From: Eshraghiella sp964414835
GTDB taxonomy: Bacteria > Bacillota > Clostridia > Lachnospirales > Lachnospiraceae
Direction: 5' to 3'
NCBI GenBank assembly: GCA_964414835.1
Contig: CAYPWY010000043.1
Location: forward strand, 1 to 9,491
DNA length: 9,491 nucleotides
Shown in pieces: positions 1-6,616 of the stretch (its first letter is position 1; every line of letters starts with the position of its first letter). A model generated the notes under the pieces. The model saw only the letters and a list, made by a program, of their open reading frames with translations. It did not search any database and was not told where the DNA came from. The translations under genes and the position numbers were made by a program.

Positions 1-59
1 TGGATGTAAAAAAGAACTGTTTTGACGGAAGGAAAGGTTACAGCGAAATTAATTCTTAA
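1..59 (+). other. possible 3' tail of an upstream gene
   Basis: Reading from base 3, 18 codons are open and end at a TAA at 57-59. A second frame, from base 2, closes at TGA 23-25. Either could be the end of a gene that begins before the window, or this may be non-coding. The fragment is too short to assign a product. In related genomes a ribonuclease E/G gene often precedes rplU, but nothing here identifies it. Confidence 0.2.
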
Positions 60-69
60 AATAAATTTA

Positions 70-98
70 TTTACAATTCAGCTACAACGTGCTAAAAT
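70..98 (+). promoter_or_regulatory. sigma-A-type promoter of the lipoprotein gene
   Basis: TTTACA at 70-75 and TAAAAT at 93-98 are separated by exactly 17 bases, each one mismatch from the consensus. Transcription would start near 105, giving a leader of about 70 bases before the ATG at 178. A TTGACG at 22-27 has no -10 box at a suitable distance. Confidence 0.6.
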
Positions 99-177
99 AA
101 TAAAATCAACTTGGAAAATGAGAGGGATTTAAAGGAACACTTCATTATTATCATACGGAAAAGAGGAGGAATAATTA

Positions 178-867
178 ATGAGAAAAAAGTCAAAATATTT
201 ACTGGTTATTGTTGCAATTATGTGTTTAATGTCCGCATGCACGAAAAACAGCGGAGTTACAGGTTCAAAAACGGATGAAAGCACCGTTACAAATGAGACG
301 GATGCGGCAGGAAACGGAGAAACAGATGCCAACACCATTCCCACATCCCAGTTGATTGATGAGGCATTGCAATATGTCAAGGATGAACCGATGAGTGTGG
401 ATGTTTGGGAACAGGCGGAATTTGCATTAGATTACTGGGTTAAAAACTGTGATGCAGTATCGGAACTGATTGAAAGAGATGATTATGCAGAACTGATAAT
501 GGATATTTATATGGATTCGGAGCTTCCGCCGTATGAAGCCACAGATTCCAATCTTCAGGATTTCAGAATGATGGAATTTGAAGAGGTAATGCTTTCACAG
601 GATAGTGCATGCAGTCAGCTTAGTGAATCCCGGCAGAAAGAGCTTGTAAAACAAATAGCTTGCAATGCACAAAGGCGCATTGCAGAGGAAGCATATGTTT
701 TATACTATGCAAGCGCATTTTTCAAAAATATTGAATGGCAGGGTACCGATAACGCATGGTACAATACAATTAAAGAGATGGAACGTACCGGATTTTCAGA
801 TGAAGAGAACCAGTACATTGACAATTTTTATGACAGCTGTGACGGAGCACCGCAGCCTGTGGATTAA
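178..867 (+). CDS. predicted lipoprotein of unknown function
   Basis: This 229-residue protein is likely exported and lipid-anchored to the outer face of the membrane. Residues 1-21 form a lipoprotein signal: basic MRKKSK, a hydrophobic stretch from about 7 to 18, and a lipobox LMSAC with the modified cysteine at 21. Residues 22-55 are a Ser/Thr/Asp/Asn-rich linker. From about 56 onward the protein is acidic, rich in Glu, Asp, Tyr and Trp, and probably mostly helical. Four further cysteines lie in the mature part. I recognise no family motif, so no function is offered. The start is supported by AGGAGG at 164-169, eight bases before the ATG. The gene has its own promoter (70-98) and the next gene's promoter lies downstream, so it is probably a separate unit. 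No strong terminator follows it. Confidence 0.8.
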   Translation: MRKKSKYLLVIVAIMCLMSACTKNSGVTGSKTDESTVTNETDAAGNGETDANTIPTSQLIDEALQYVKDEPMSVDVWEQAEFALDYWVKNCDAVSELIERDDYAELIMDIYMDSELPPYEATDSNLQDFRMMEFEEVMLSQDSACSQLSESRQKELVKQIACNAQRRIAEEAYVLYYASAFFKNIEWQGTDNAWYNTIKEMERTGFSDEENQYIDNFYDSCDGAPQPVD

Positions 868-924
868 CTGTCTTTTGATGAATTTATTTTGAGATTTTTT
901 TGATAATGTTTTCCAAAAAAACAT

Positions 925-953
925 TTGACAAATTACTGTGTATATATTAAACT
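925..953 (+). promoter_or_regulatory. promoter of the rplU operon
   Basis: A perfect TTGACA at 925-930 is followed after 17 bases by TAAACT at 948-953, a 4/6 match to the -10 consensus. Transcription would start near 960 and give an approximately 80-base leader before rplU. A strong -35 box suits a ribosomal protein operon. The -10 box is weaker, so the exact start is uncertain. Confidence 0.6.
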
Positions 954-959
954 AATCTA

Positions 960-1033
960 GTGTGCCGCACAGCGAGGTTATAAGTGTTTATTTCCAAACC
1001 ACCATAGCTGGCGAGTATTGATAATAGGAGGAA
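960..1033 (+). ncRNA. candidate ribosomal protein L21 leader (5' UTR)
   Basis: The transcript between the promoter and rplU can fold. GCC at 964-966 can pair with GGC at 1010-1012, AGC at 971-973 with GCT at 1007-1009, and GGTT at 976-979 with AACC at 997-1000. This leaves a closing stem with internal loops just upstream of the AGGAGG at 1026-1031. Autoregulatory L21 leaders upstream of rplU are a known class in Gram-positive bacteria. Assignment to that class here rests on location and hand folding, not on a covariance-model match. Confidence 0.5.
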
Positions 1034-1039
1034 ACCAAG

Positions 1040-1351
1040 ATGAAGTACGCAATTATTGCAGCATGTGGTAAGCAGTACAAGGTATCTGAGGGCGACGTTA
1101 TCAAAGTTGAGAAGCTGGGAGTTGCAGAAGGTGAATCTGTAACATTCGATAAGGTTCTTCTCATTAGCGATGGAGAAGCAGTTGTTGGTAATCCAACAGT
1201 AGCTGGCGCTTCAGTTACTGCTTCTGTTGTAGGCGAAGGCAAGGACAAGAAAGTCATTGTTTACAAATACAAGAGAAAAACAGGATACCACAAGAAAAAC
1301 GGTCACAGACAGTTGTTCACTAAGGTTAAGATTGAGAAAATCAACGCTTAA
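1040..1351 (+). CDS. rplU: 50S ribosomal protein L21
   Basis: L21 binds 23S rRNA in the large ribosomal subunit. The 103-residue length is the usual bacterial length. The N-terminus MKYAIIAACGKQYKV matches the family's typical YAII..GGKQYKV, and the C-terminal signature (KRKTGYHKKNGHRQLFT, about residues 79-95) matches the L21 signature ending in GHRQ..T. The start is set by AGGAGG at 1026-1031, eight bases before the ATG. It is the first gene of the ribosomal block, 12 bases before prp. Codon use looks optimised for high expression (for example AAG and GTT), as in rpmA. A structured leader upstream suggests feedback control by L21. Confidence 0.97.
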   Translation: MKYAIIAACGKQYKVSEGDVIKVEKLGVAEGESVTFDKVLLISDGEAVVGNPTVAGASVTASVVGEGKDKKVIVYKYKRKTGYHKKNGHRQLFTKVKIEKINA

Positions 1352-1363
1352 TAAGGACACTCT

Positions 1364-1687
1364 ATGACAAATATAGTTTTTTACAGGAAGACTGATAAGA
1401 TTATCGGTTTTCAGTCAAAGGGACATGCCGGTTACGGCATGAAGGGAACCGACGTTGTATGCGCTTCGGTTTCTGCACTTATCATTAACACAATCAATTC
1501 TATTGAACAGCTTACGCATGATAAATATGATGAGAATGTTAATGACAGAAGAGCAACTATCGATTTTCAGGTTGACGGTCCGGTAAGTGAACAGACAGAA
1601 TTGCTTTTTAACTCATTGGAATTAGGTCTTAAAGAGATTGCCAGAACGTATCCCGGAAATGTATCGATTAAATACCGTGATTGTTAA
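1364..1687 (+). CDS. prp: ribosomal-processing cysteine protease Prp
   Basis: Prp (formerly YsxB) removes the N-terminal extension of ribosomal protein L27, an essential step where characterised in Staphylococcus aureus. The 107-residue protein carries the family core GHAGYG..G.D.VCA..SAL at about residues 20-39, with the expected catalytic pair His21 and Cys33. It lies between rplU and rpmA, which is its conserved position and places the protease beside its substrate. The start follows an AAGGA at 1353-1357. The L27 encoded next carries the matching cleavage sequence, so the two genes support each other. Its codon use is less biased than that of its ribosomal protein neighbours, which fits a lower protein level. 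Confidence 0.95.
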   Translation: MTNIVFYRKTDKIIGFQSKGHAGYGMKGTDVVCASVSALIINTINSIEQLTHDKYDENVNDRRATIDFQVDGPVSEQTELLFNSLELGLKEIARTYPGNVSIKYRDC

Positions 1688-1710
1688 TATCATGGCTGCA
1701 TAAGACATTC

Positions 1711-1719
1711 AAGGAGGTG
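1711..1719 (+). promoter_or_regulatory. very strong ribosome binding site of rpmA
   Basis: AAGGAGGTG is a nearly complete match to the anti-Shine-Dalgarno sequence. It sits eight bases before the rpmA ATG and fixes that start, so the nine-residue cleavable extension is translated. The far weaker site before prp suggests that L27 is made in excess over its protease. Confidence 0.75.
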
Positions 1720-1727
1720 TAACACTC

Positions 1728-2018
1728 ATGTTAAAACTTAACCTTCAGTTTTTCGCTCATAAAAAAGGTGTTGGTTCTACTAAGAACGGCAGAGACTCAG
1801 AATCTAAGAGATTAGGTGCTAAGAGAGCTGACGGACAGTTCGTATTAGCAGGTAACATTCTTTACAGACAGCGTGGAACAAAGATTCTTCCAGGTGTTAA
1901 CGTTGGACGTGGCGGCGATGACACATTGTTTGCTACAGCAGACGGCATTGTAAGATTCGAGAGAAAAGGCAGAGACAAGAAGCAGGTTTCTGTATATCCG
2001 GTTGCAGCACAAGAGTAA
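1728..2018 (+). CDS. rpmA: 50S ribosomal protein L27, with cleavable N-terminal extension
   Basis: L27 is a large-subunit protein whose N-terminus reaches toward the peptidyl transferase centre. This 96-residue form begins MLKLNLQFFAHKKGVGS. The first nine residues are the extension known in Bacillota, and cleavage by Prp is expected between Phe9 and Ala10, leaving a mature protein beginning AHKKG. The family core follows: GRDSESKRLGAK at about 22-33, then ..GNILYRQRGTK.. and the HPG-like region written here as LPGVNVGRGGDDTLFA. The GRGGDDTLFA segment is typical of L27. The gene lies 40 bases after prp, behind a strong ribosome binding site. Two hairpins follow the stop codon. Confidence 0.97.
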   Translation: MLKLNLQFFAHKKGVGSTKNGRDSESKRLGAKRADGQFVLAGNILYRQRGTKILPGVNVGRGGDDTLFATADGIVRFERKGRDKKQVSVYPVAAQE

Positions 2019-2023
2019 AGAAC

Positions 2024-2043
2024 GGACTACGCAGGTAGTTTTT
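2024..2043 (+). terminator. small hairpin with short T run after rpmA
   Basis: ACTAC at 2026-2030 pairs with GTAGT at 2035-2039 around the loop GCAG, and can be extended by two G-T pairs. T residues follow at 2040-2043. The stem is short, so it may be a weak terminator, an RNA-processing or stabilising element, or chance. Confidence 0.3.
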
Positions 2044-2047
2044 AACT

Positions 2048-2090
2048 AAGCTCCGAATCCTTGGATTTGGAGCTTTAAGTTTATTATTTA
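2048..2090 (+). terminator. intrinsic terminator or attenuator between rpmA and obgE
   Basis: Bases 2048-2060 pair with 2063-2075 over 13 pairs, with one G-T wobble (2055 with 2068), around a minimal loop. A T-rich but interrupted stretch follows (2074-2090). It is the strongest hairpin seen in the window. The broken T run suggests partial read-through, so that ribosomal protein mRNA exceeds obgE mRNA. Confidence 0.65.
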
Positions 2091-2107
2091 TTGCAGGAGG
2101 TAACGCA

Positions 2108-3391
2108 ATGTTCGCTGACAGCGCAAAAATTTTTATAAAATCCGGAAAAGGCGGTGACGGACACGTAAGCTTCAGACGTGAGCTTTTTGTTGCGGCAGGC
2201 GGTCCCGACGGCGGCGACGGCGGACGCGGCGGTGATATTATCTTTGAAGTGGACAAGGGTTTAAACACTCTTGGAGAATTCAGACATATCCGCAAATATG
2301 TTGCCGAAAGCGGAGAAGAAGGCGGTAAAAGACTTTGCCACGGTAAAGACGGGGCCGATTTAATTATTAAAGTGCCTGAAGGCACAATTATCAAGGATGA
2401 TGTATCAGGAAAAGTAATAGCCGATATGTCAGGTGATAATATGCGCGTGACAATTTTAAAGGGCGGGCGCGGAGGAAAAGGCAATAAAAACTATGCCACC
2501 GCCACAATGCAGGTTCCCAAATATGCACAGCCGGGTCAGCAGGCAAAGGAGCTTTGGGTTCGACTTGAGCTTAAGGTTATAGCCGATGTAGGTCTTGTTG
2601 GTTTTCCTAATGTAGGAAAATCAACCTTGCTTTCCATGGTCAGCAATGCCAAGCCTAAAATAGCCAACTATCATTTTACAACGCTTAACCCTAACCTGGG
2701 AGTGGTGGACCTTGAAGGTGCTGACGGCTTTGTAATAGCGGATATTCCGGGACTGATTGAAGGAGCTTCGGAAGGCATAGGTCTCGGTCATGAATTTTTA
2801 AAGCATATTGAAAGAACAAAGGTTATTATCCATATGGTTGATGCCGCCTCATCTGAAGGACGTGACCCAATAGACGACATTAACAAAATTAATTCGGAAT
2901 TAAAAGCTTATAATGCAGAATTAGCTGCCAAACCGCAGGTGATTGCTGCCAATAAGATTGATTTGATATATACAGATGACGAAGACCCTGTCCAGAGGCT
3001 TCGCGATGAATTTGAACCTAAGGGAATCAAGGTTTTTCCTATATCTGCGGCTGCCAAGAAGGGACTGCGTGAGCTTTTGTATGGCGTCAGAAATATTCTT
3101 GATACCTGTCAGTCAGAGCCAATCGTATATGAACGAGAATATTTTCCTGAGGAAATGTATGACGCAAGCGAACCTATTGAGGTGTATAAGGCTGATGAAC
3201 ACGCATTTGTTGTTGAAGGTCCCCGTGTTGACAGAATGTTGGGCTATACCAATTTAGACGATGAGAAGGGCTTCGCCTTTTTCCAGAAATTTATGAAGGA
3301 ACAGGGTATCATTGACAAATTGGAAGAGCTTGAGATAGAAGAGGGCGATACAGTATATCTCGGCGATTTGGAATTTGACTATTACAGATAA
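2108..3391 (+). CDS. obgE: Obg family GTPase (ribosome assembly, stress response)
   Basis: ObgE/CgtA is an essential GTPase that acts in 50S maturation and links growth to nucleotide pools. The 427-residue protein shows all three expected domains. The Gly-rich Obg fold (1-158) opens MFADSAKIFIKSGKGGDGHV and has repeated GGDGGRGG loops. The G domain has G1 GFPNVGKST (165-173), the switch I region with a TT pair in HFTTLNPN, G3 DIPG (212-215), G4 NKID (282-285) and G5 SAA near 313. A C-terminal OCT domain (about 350-427) completes it, making this the longer Bacillus-type form. The start is fixed by AGGAGG at 2095-2100. It opens a run of assembly and metabolic genes after the hairpins at 2024-2075. 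Its Gly-rich start leaves a long proline-rich open frame on the other strand, which is not a gene. Confidence 0.97.
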   Translation: MFADSAKIFIKSGKGGDGHVSFRRELFVAAGGPDGGDGGRGGDIIFEVDKGLNTLGEFRHIRKYVAESGEEGGKRLCHGKDGADLIIKVPEGTIIKDDVSGKVIADMSGDNMRVTILKGGRGGKGNKNYATATMQVPKYAQPGQQAKELWVRLELKVIADVGLVGFPNVGKSTLLSMVSNAKPKIANYHFTTLNPNLGVVDLEGADGFVIADIPGLIEGASEGIGLGHEFLKHIERTKVIIHMVDAASSEGRDPIDDINKINSELKAYNAELAAKPQVIAANKIDLIYTDDEDPVQRLRDEFEPKGIKVFPISAAAKKGLRELLYGVRNILDTCQSEPIVYEREYFPEEMYDASEPIEVYKADEHAFVVEGPRVDRMLGYTNLDDEKGFAFFQKFMKEQGIIDKLEELEIEEGDTVYLGDLEFDYYR

Positions 3392-3412
3392 AATATGTTT
3401 GGAGGAAATAAT

Positions 3413-3724
3413 ATGACAACAAAGCAAAGGGCTTACCTTAAAAGTCTTGCAATGACTATGGAGCCTGTTTTCCAGTGTGGGAAAAGCTCAATCACTCCCG
3501 AATTTGTAAATGCAGTGTCTGAAGCCTTGGAAAAAAGAGAACTTATCAAGGTCAGTGTGCTTCAAAACTGTGCTGATGACCCGAAGGAGCTTGGCATTGT
3601 TCTGGCAGAAAGAACACGTTCACAGCTTGTCCAGGTTATTGGAAAAAAGATTGTTCTTTATAAGGAAGCCAAAGATGAAAAGCATCGTAAAATAGAGCTT
3701 CCTAAGGATAAAAAGCAGAGGTAA
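3413..3724 (+). CDS. yhbY: YhbY family (CRM domain) RNA-binding protein
   Basis: This is a small CRM-domain protein associated with pre-50S particles in bacteria, thought to aid ribosome assembly. From the preferred ATG at 3413 it is 103 residues, close to the family's usual size. It starts MTTKQRAYLKSLA, followed by EPVFQCGKSSITPEFVNAV, ELIKVSVLQNC and LVQVIGKKIVLYK, all typical CRM segments. The GxxG loop of the family reads GKSS here (about residues 24-27), lacking the second glycine. An ATG at 3395 would add six residues, but GGAGG at 3401-3405 lies inside that extension and seven bases before the 3413 ATG, so the later start is better. It follows obgE closely and nadD begins two bases after its stop. 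Confidence 0.93.
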   Translation: MTTKQRAYLKSLAMTMEPVFQCGKSSITPEFVNAVSEALEKRELIKVSVLQNCADDPKELGIVLAERTRSQLVQVIGKKIVLYKEAKDEKHRKIELPKDKKQR

Positions 3725-3725
3725 T

Positions 3726-4334
3726 ATGGCAGAAAAGGATTTAGCATTGGGTGTTCTGGGCGGAACATTTGACCCCATACATCTGGCTCACTTAAAACTG
3801 GCAGAATATGCATTGACAGAGCTGTGGCTTGACAAGGTTATTTTTATGCCTGCATTTATTCCGCCTCATAAATTGCATCAAAATATCACCGATGAAAAGC
3901 ATCGCCTTAAAATGACAGAGCTTGCCGTCGCCGGCAATCCTCGTTTTACGGTATCCGATTTAGAGCTTCATATGGACGGAGCATCCTACACTGCAAGAAC
4001 GCTTAGTATATTGAGGGAACAACAGGAAAGACTTGTTTTTATACTGGGAGCGGATTCATATATGGCACTGGACACATGGTACCATCCTGAGATTATCATG
4101 GAAAAAGCAGAAATTGCCTGTGCATGTCGCGATGACATATCATATAATACACTTTTAGAGCGTTCAGTGCAGTATAAAGACAGATACAATGCCATAACCC
4201 ATATTCTTAGAATGCCGGATACGGAAATAAGCTCTTCTCATATAAGAGAGCTTATAGCTGCCGGAATGGATGCATCTGAATTTTTACCGAAAGCAGTGTA
4301 TGATTATATTCAAAAAAACAAATTATATATATAA
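3726..4334 (+). CDS. nadD: nicotinate-nucleotide adenylyltransferase
   Basis: NadD transfers AMP from ATP to nicotinate mononucleotide, forming deamido-NAD in the cytoplasmic NAD synthesis pathway. The 202-residue protein has the nucleotidyltransferase motif GGTFDPIHLAH (residues 12-22, the HxGH-like ATP site), FIPPHK near 43, and the second ATP motif SSSHIR (169-174), with GADSYMALDTW between them. Length and motif order match bacterial NadD rather than the CoA enzyme CoaD, which is shorter. It starts one base after the yhbY stop region; its ribosome binding site (AGAGG, about 3717-3721) is inside the end of yhbY, suggesting coupled translation. It is followed by yqeK, the usual partner in Bacillota. 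Confidence 0.96.
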   Translation: MAEKDLALGVLGGTFDPIHLAHLKLAEYALTELWLDKVIFMPAFIPPHKLHQNITDEKHRLKMTELAVAGNPRFTVSDLELHMDGASYTARTLSILREQQERLVFILGADSYMALDTWYHPEIIMEKAEIACACRDDISYNTLLERSVQYKDRYNAITHILRMPDTEISSSHIRELIAAGMDASEFLPKAVYDYIQKNKLYI

Positions 4335-4345
4335 AGAGTGTTAAT

Positions 4346-4942
4346 ATGGGAAAATATGACTTTGACAAAATAAAATCCAAATTAAGCAAACGGATTGATA
4401 ATGACAGGCTTGCCCATACAATAGGAGTACAGTATACGGCAGCGGCACTTGCCATGAGATATGCCGATATTTCAAATTCAACGGAGCTTATGGAACAGGC
4501 CATGATTGCCGGACTTTTGCATGACAATGCTAAATGTCTCAGTGAGAAAGATATGCTTGAAAAATCCGTTAAGCATGGCATTGAAATCACCCAAAGTGAA
4601 AGGGACAATCCCTTTTTACTTCATGGTAAACTGGGAGCATATTATGCGACCAAAAGATACTGTGTTGAGGACGAAGCTGTCCTTGAAGCAATCAAATGGC
4701 ATACTACCGGAAAGCCGGATATGACGCTGCTTGAAAAAATCATTTTTGTGGCAGATTATATTGAACCGGGCCGTAAAAAACAGCCCAATCTTGATGCCAT
4801 AAGGCAGCTTGCTTTTACGGATATTGACAAATGCGTGTATGTCATATCCGATGATACATTGAATTATCTATCCGGAAGAAAACGCTGTATAGATGAAATG
4901 ACGGTAAAGACCAGGGATTTTTATAAAAAGTATGACACTTGA
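4346..4942 (+). CDS. yqeK: YqeK-type HD-domain bis(5'-nucleosyl)-tetraphosphatase
   Basis: YqeK enzymes split diadenosine tetraphosphate symmetrically into two ADP using a metal centre, limiting build-up of dinucleoside polyphosphates. In this 198-residue protein the HD-domain ligands are in order: His24, His59-Asp60 (GLLHDNAK), His93, His119 (IKWHTTG) and Asp137 (FVADYIEPGR). The His/His-Asp/His/His/Asp layout and the ADYIEPGR segment separate YqeK from generic HD hydrolases. It begins 11 bases after nadD behind only a weak purine stretch (AAAGAG, 4333-4338), so expression may rely on ribosomes arriving from nadD. No domain appears to be missing. Confidence 0.93.
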   Translation: MGKYDFDKIKSKLSKRIDNDRLAHTIGVQYTAAALAMRYADISNSTELMEQAMIAGLLHDNAKCLSEKDMLEKSVKHGIEITQSERDNPFLLHGKLGAYYATKRYCVEDEAVLEAIKWHTTGKPDMTLLEKIIFVADYIEPGRKKQPNLDAIRQLAFTDIDKCVYVISDDTLNYLSGRKRCIDEMTVKTRDFYKKYDT

Positions 4943-4964
4943 AAGGATGTTTTAAAGGTATTTT

Positions 4965-5312
4965 ATGGATAATAGAGAAATTCTCAAAGCAGTATATGAT
5001 GCTATCGCAGACAAAAAGGGAGAAAACACAAGAATAATTGATATTTCCGAAGTATCTGTTATTGCGGATTATTTTATTGTTACTAACGGAAATAATGTGA
5101 ATCAGGTTCAGGCAATTGCCGACAGTGTTGAAGAAAAAATGCTGGCGGAAGGTGTCAGACTCAGACAAACCGAAGGTTATAACACAGCAGGATGGATTTT
5201 AATGGACTTTGGCAGTATCATAGTTCATATTTTTTCAAAAGAGGACAGGTTTTTCTATGACTTAGAAAGAATATGGAGCGATGGCAAAGCGGTTGAAATT
5301 GAGGAATTATAA
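4965..5312 (+). CDS. rsfS: ribosomal silencing factor RsfS
   Basis: RsfS binds ribosomal protein L14 on the 50S subunit and blocks joining of the 30S subunit, lowering translation in poor conditions. The 115-residue protein shows the family pattern: IIDISEVSVIADYFIVTNGN near the N-terminus, QVQAIAD, GYNTAGWILMDFGSIIVHIF and FYDLERIWSDG toward the end. Its length is usual. The start follows AAAGG at 4954-4958, six bases before the ATG. It ends the ribosome/NAD block, and its TAA shares a base with the folC ATG, so translation of the folate genes is tied to it. Confidence 0.95.
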   Translation: MDNREILKAVYDAIADKKGENTRIIDISEVSVIADYFIVTNGNNVNQVQAIADSVEEKMLAEGVRLRQTEGYNTAGWILMDFGSIIVHIFSKEDRFFYDLERIWSDGKAVEIEEL

Positions 5313-6616
5313 TGGATTACAGAGAGACAACTACTTATCTTAACGGGTTAAATTCACTTGGAAGCAAACCGGGGCTTGATACAATTTCGGCGCTTCTTTC
5401 AAAGCTTGGCAATCCACAGGATAAGCTTCGTTTTGTACATATTGCAGGCACCAACGGTAAAGGTTCCGTCGGTGCTTTCTTAACGTCAATTTTGACGGAA
5501 GCAGGCTTAAATGCAGGGCGATACAGCTCACCGGCAGTATTTACCCCCCTTGAAATTATAACGACAGGCTCCGGGGAAATTATATCTCCGGATAATTTTT
5601 CAAAAATAATAACCGTAATTAAAAATACATGTGACATTATGGTTTCTGAAGACCTTGCACATCCTACAAGATTTGAGATAGAGACGGCAGCGGCATTTAT
5701 GTATTTTATTCAGAAGCAGTGCGACATAGTTGTTTTGGAATGTGGCATGGGCGGCAGTCTGGACGCAACCAATATTATTAATAATACGCTTTGCTCTGTC
5801 ATAACATCAATATCCATTGACCATACAGCATACCTTGGAAGTACGATTCAGGAGATTGCCTCACATAAAGCAGGCATCATCAAAGCAGGCGGACGTGTAG
5901 TGTGTCTTTATGATAAAAAATATCAGGAAGTCATAAGCCACAAAGCGTCAGAACTGGGTAATCCCATATCATATGTAAACAATTCGGATATAACGAACAT
6001 GCTTTGTGAAAAAAACAAAGGGCACATAACATTTGATTATAAAGATTTAAAAGATTTACAGATACGCCTTATGGGCACATATCAGCCTGTCAACGGGGCA
6101 TTGGCAGTTGAGACATCTATGGAGCTTGTAAAATGCGGATTTAATATAAGCGATGTCCACATACGGAATGGCCTTTTGAAAGCCGTCTGGCGGGGCAGAT
6201 TCCAGTTTATAGGGCATAATCCCGATTTTATAATTGATGGAGCCCACAATCCTGACGGAGCAAAAGCCCTTGAAGACTGCATAAAAACATATTATCCTGA
6301 GGGCGGAATTACTTTTATTATCGGTATTTTTGCAGACAAGGATTTGTCAGGAATATTGAAACACATAGTGCCTTATGCTTCACATATTATTGCAACTGCC
6401 ACACCTGACAATCCAAGGGCACTTCCTGCCAAAAAGCTTGCAGAATACATTGAAACATATTATGATATAGATGTTAAGTGCTGTCAGCAGATTAATACGG
6501 CAGTAAATCATGCACTATATACAGGCAGCCCAAATGCAGTAATTGCATGCGGTTCACTTGCACATTTGGCACTAATTGAGGAGGCATACCGGACATTATG
6601 GACAGAGAAAAAATAA
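5312..6616 (+). CDS. folC: bifunctional folylpolyglutamate/dihydrofolate synthase
   Basis: FolC adds glutamate to dihydropteroate and then extends the polyglutamate tail of folates, using ATP in the cytoplasm. The 434-residue protein has the Mur-ligase-like fold: P-loop GTNGKGS (46-52), ECGMGGSLDATN (143-154), SISIDHTAYLG followed by SHKAGIIK, and the C-terminal domain motif DGAHNPDGA from 309, then GIFADKD. In the second motif a serine sits where GGRLDATN is more common; I treat this as clade variation. It starts in a TAATG overlap with rsfS, with GAGG at 5301-5304 as the binding site. It overlaps folE by 19 bases. The adjacent folate genes favour folate rather than MurC-F-type substrates. 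Confidence 0.95.
   Translation: MDYRETTTYLNGLNSLGSKPGLDTISALLSKLGNPQDKLRFVHIAGTNGKGSVGAFLTSILTEAGLNAGRYSSPAVFTPLEIITTGSGEIISPDNFSKIITVIKNTCDIMVSEDLAHPTRFEIETAAAFMYFIQKQCDIVVLECGMGGSLDATNIINNTLCSVITSISIDHTAYLGSTIQEIASHKAGIIKAGGRVVCLYDKKYQEVISHKASELGNPISYVNNSDITNMLCEKNKGHITFDYKDLKDLQIRLMGTYQPVNGALAVETSMELVKCGFNISDVHIRNGLLKAVWRGRFQFIGHNPDFIIDGAHNPDGAKALEDCIKTYYPEGGITFIIGIFADKDLSGILKHIVPYASHIIATATPDNPRALPAKKLAEYIETYYDIDVKCCQQINTAVNHALYTGSPNAVIACGSLAHLALIEEAYRTLWTEKK

Noticed and set aside
905..925. AT-rich inverted repeat (AATGTTTT / AAAACATT) as a terminator for the lipoprotein gene
   Set aside because: The stem has almost no G-C pairs, no T run follows it, and it touches the -35 box of the rplU promoter.
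1933..2484. A 183-residue open frame on the - strand over rpmA and obgE
   Set aside because: It is proline-rich because it is antisense to the glycine-rich Obg domain. It has no ribosome binding site or recognisable domain.
3395..3724. Longer YhbY starting at ATG 3395
   Set aside because: The GGAGG at 3401-3405 lies after this ATG and is correctly spaced for the ATG at 3413; the family's N-terminus also matches the later start.
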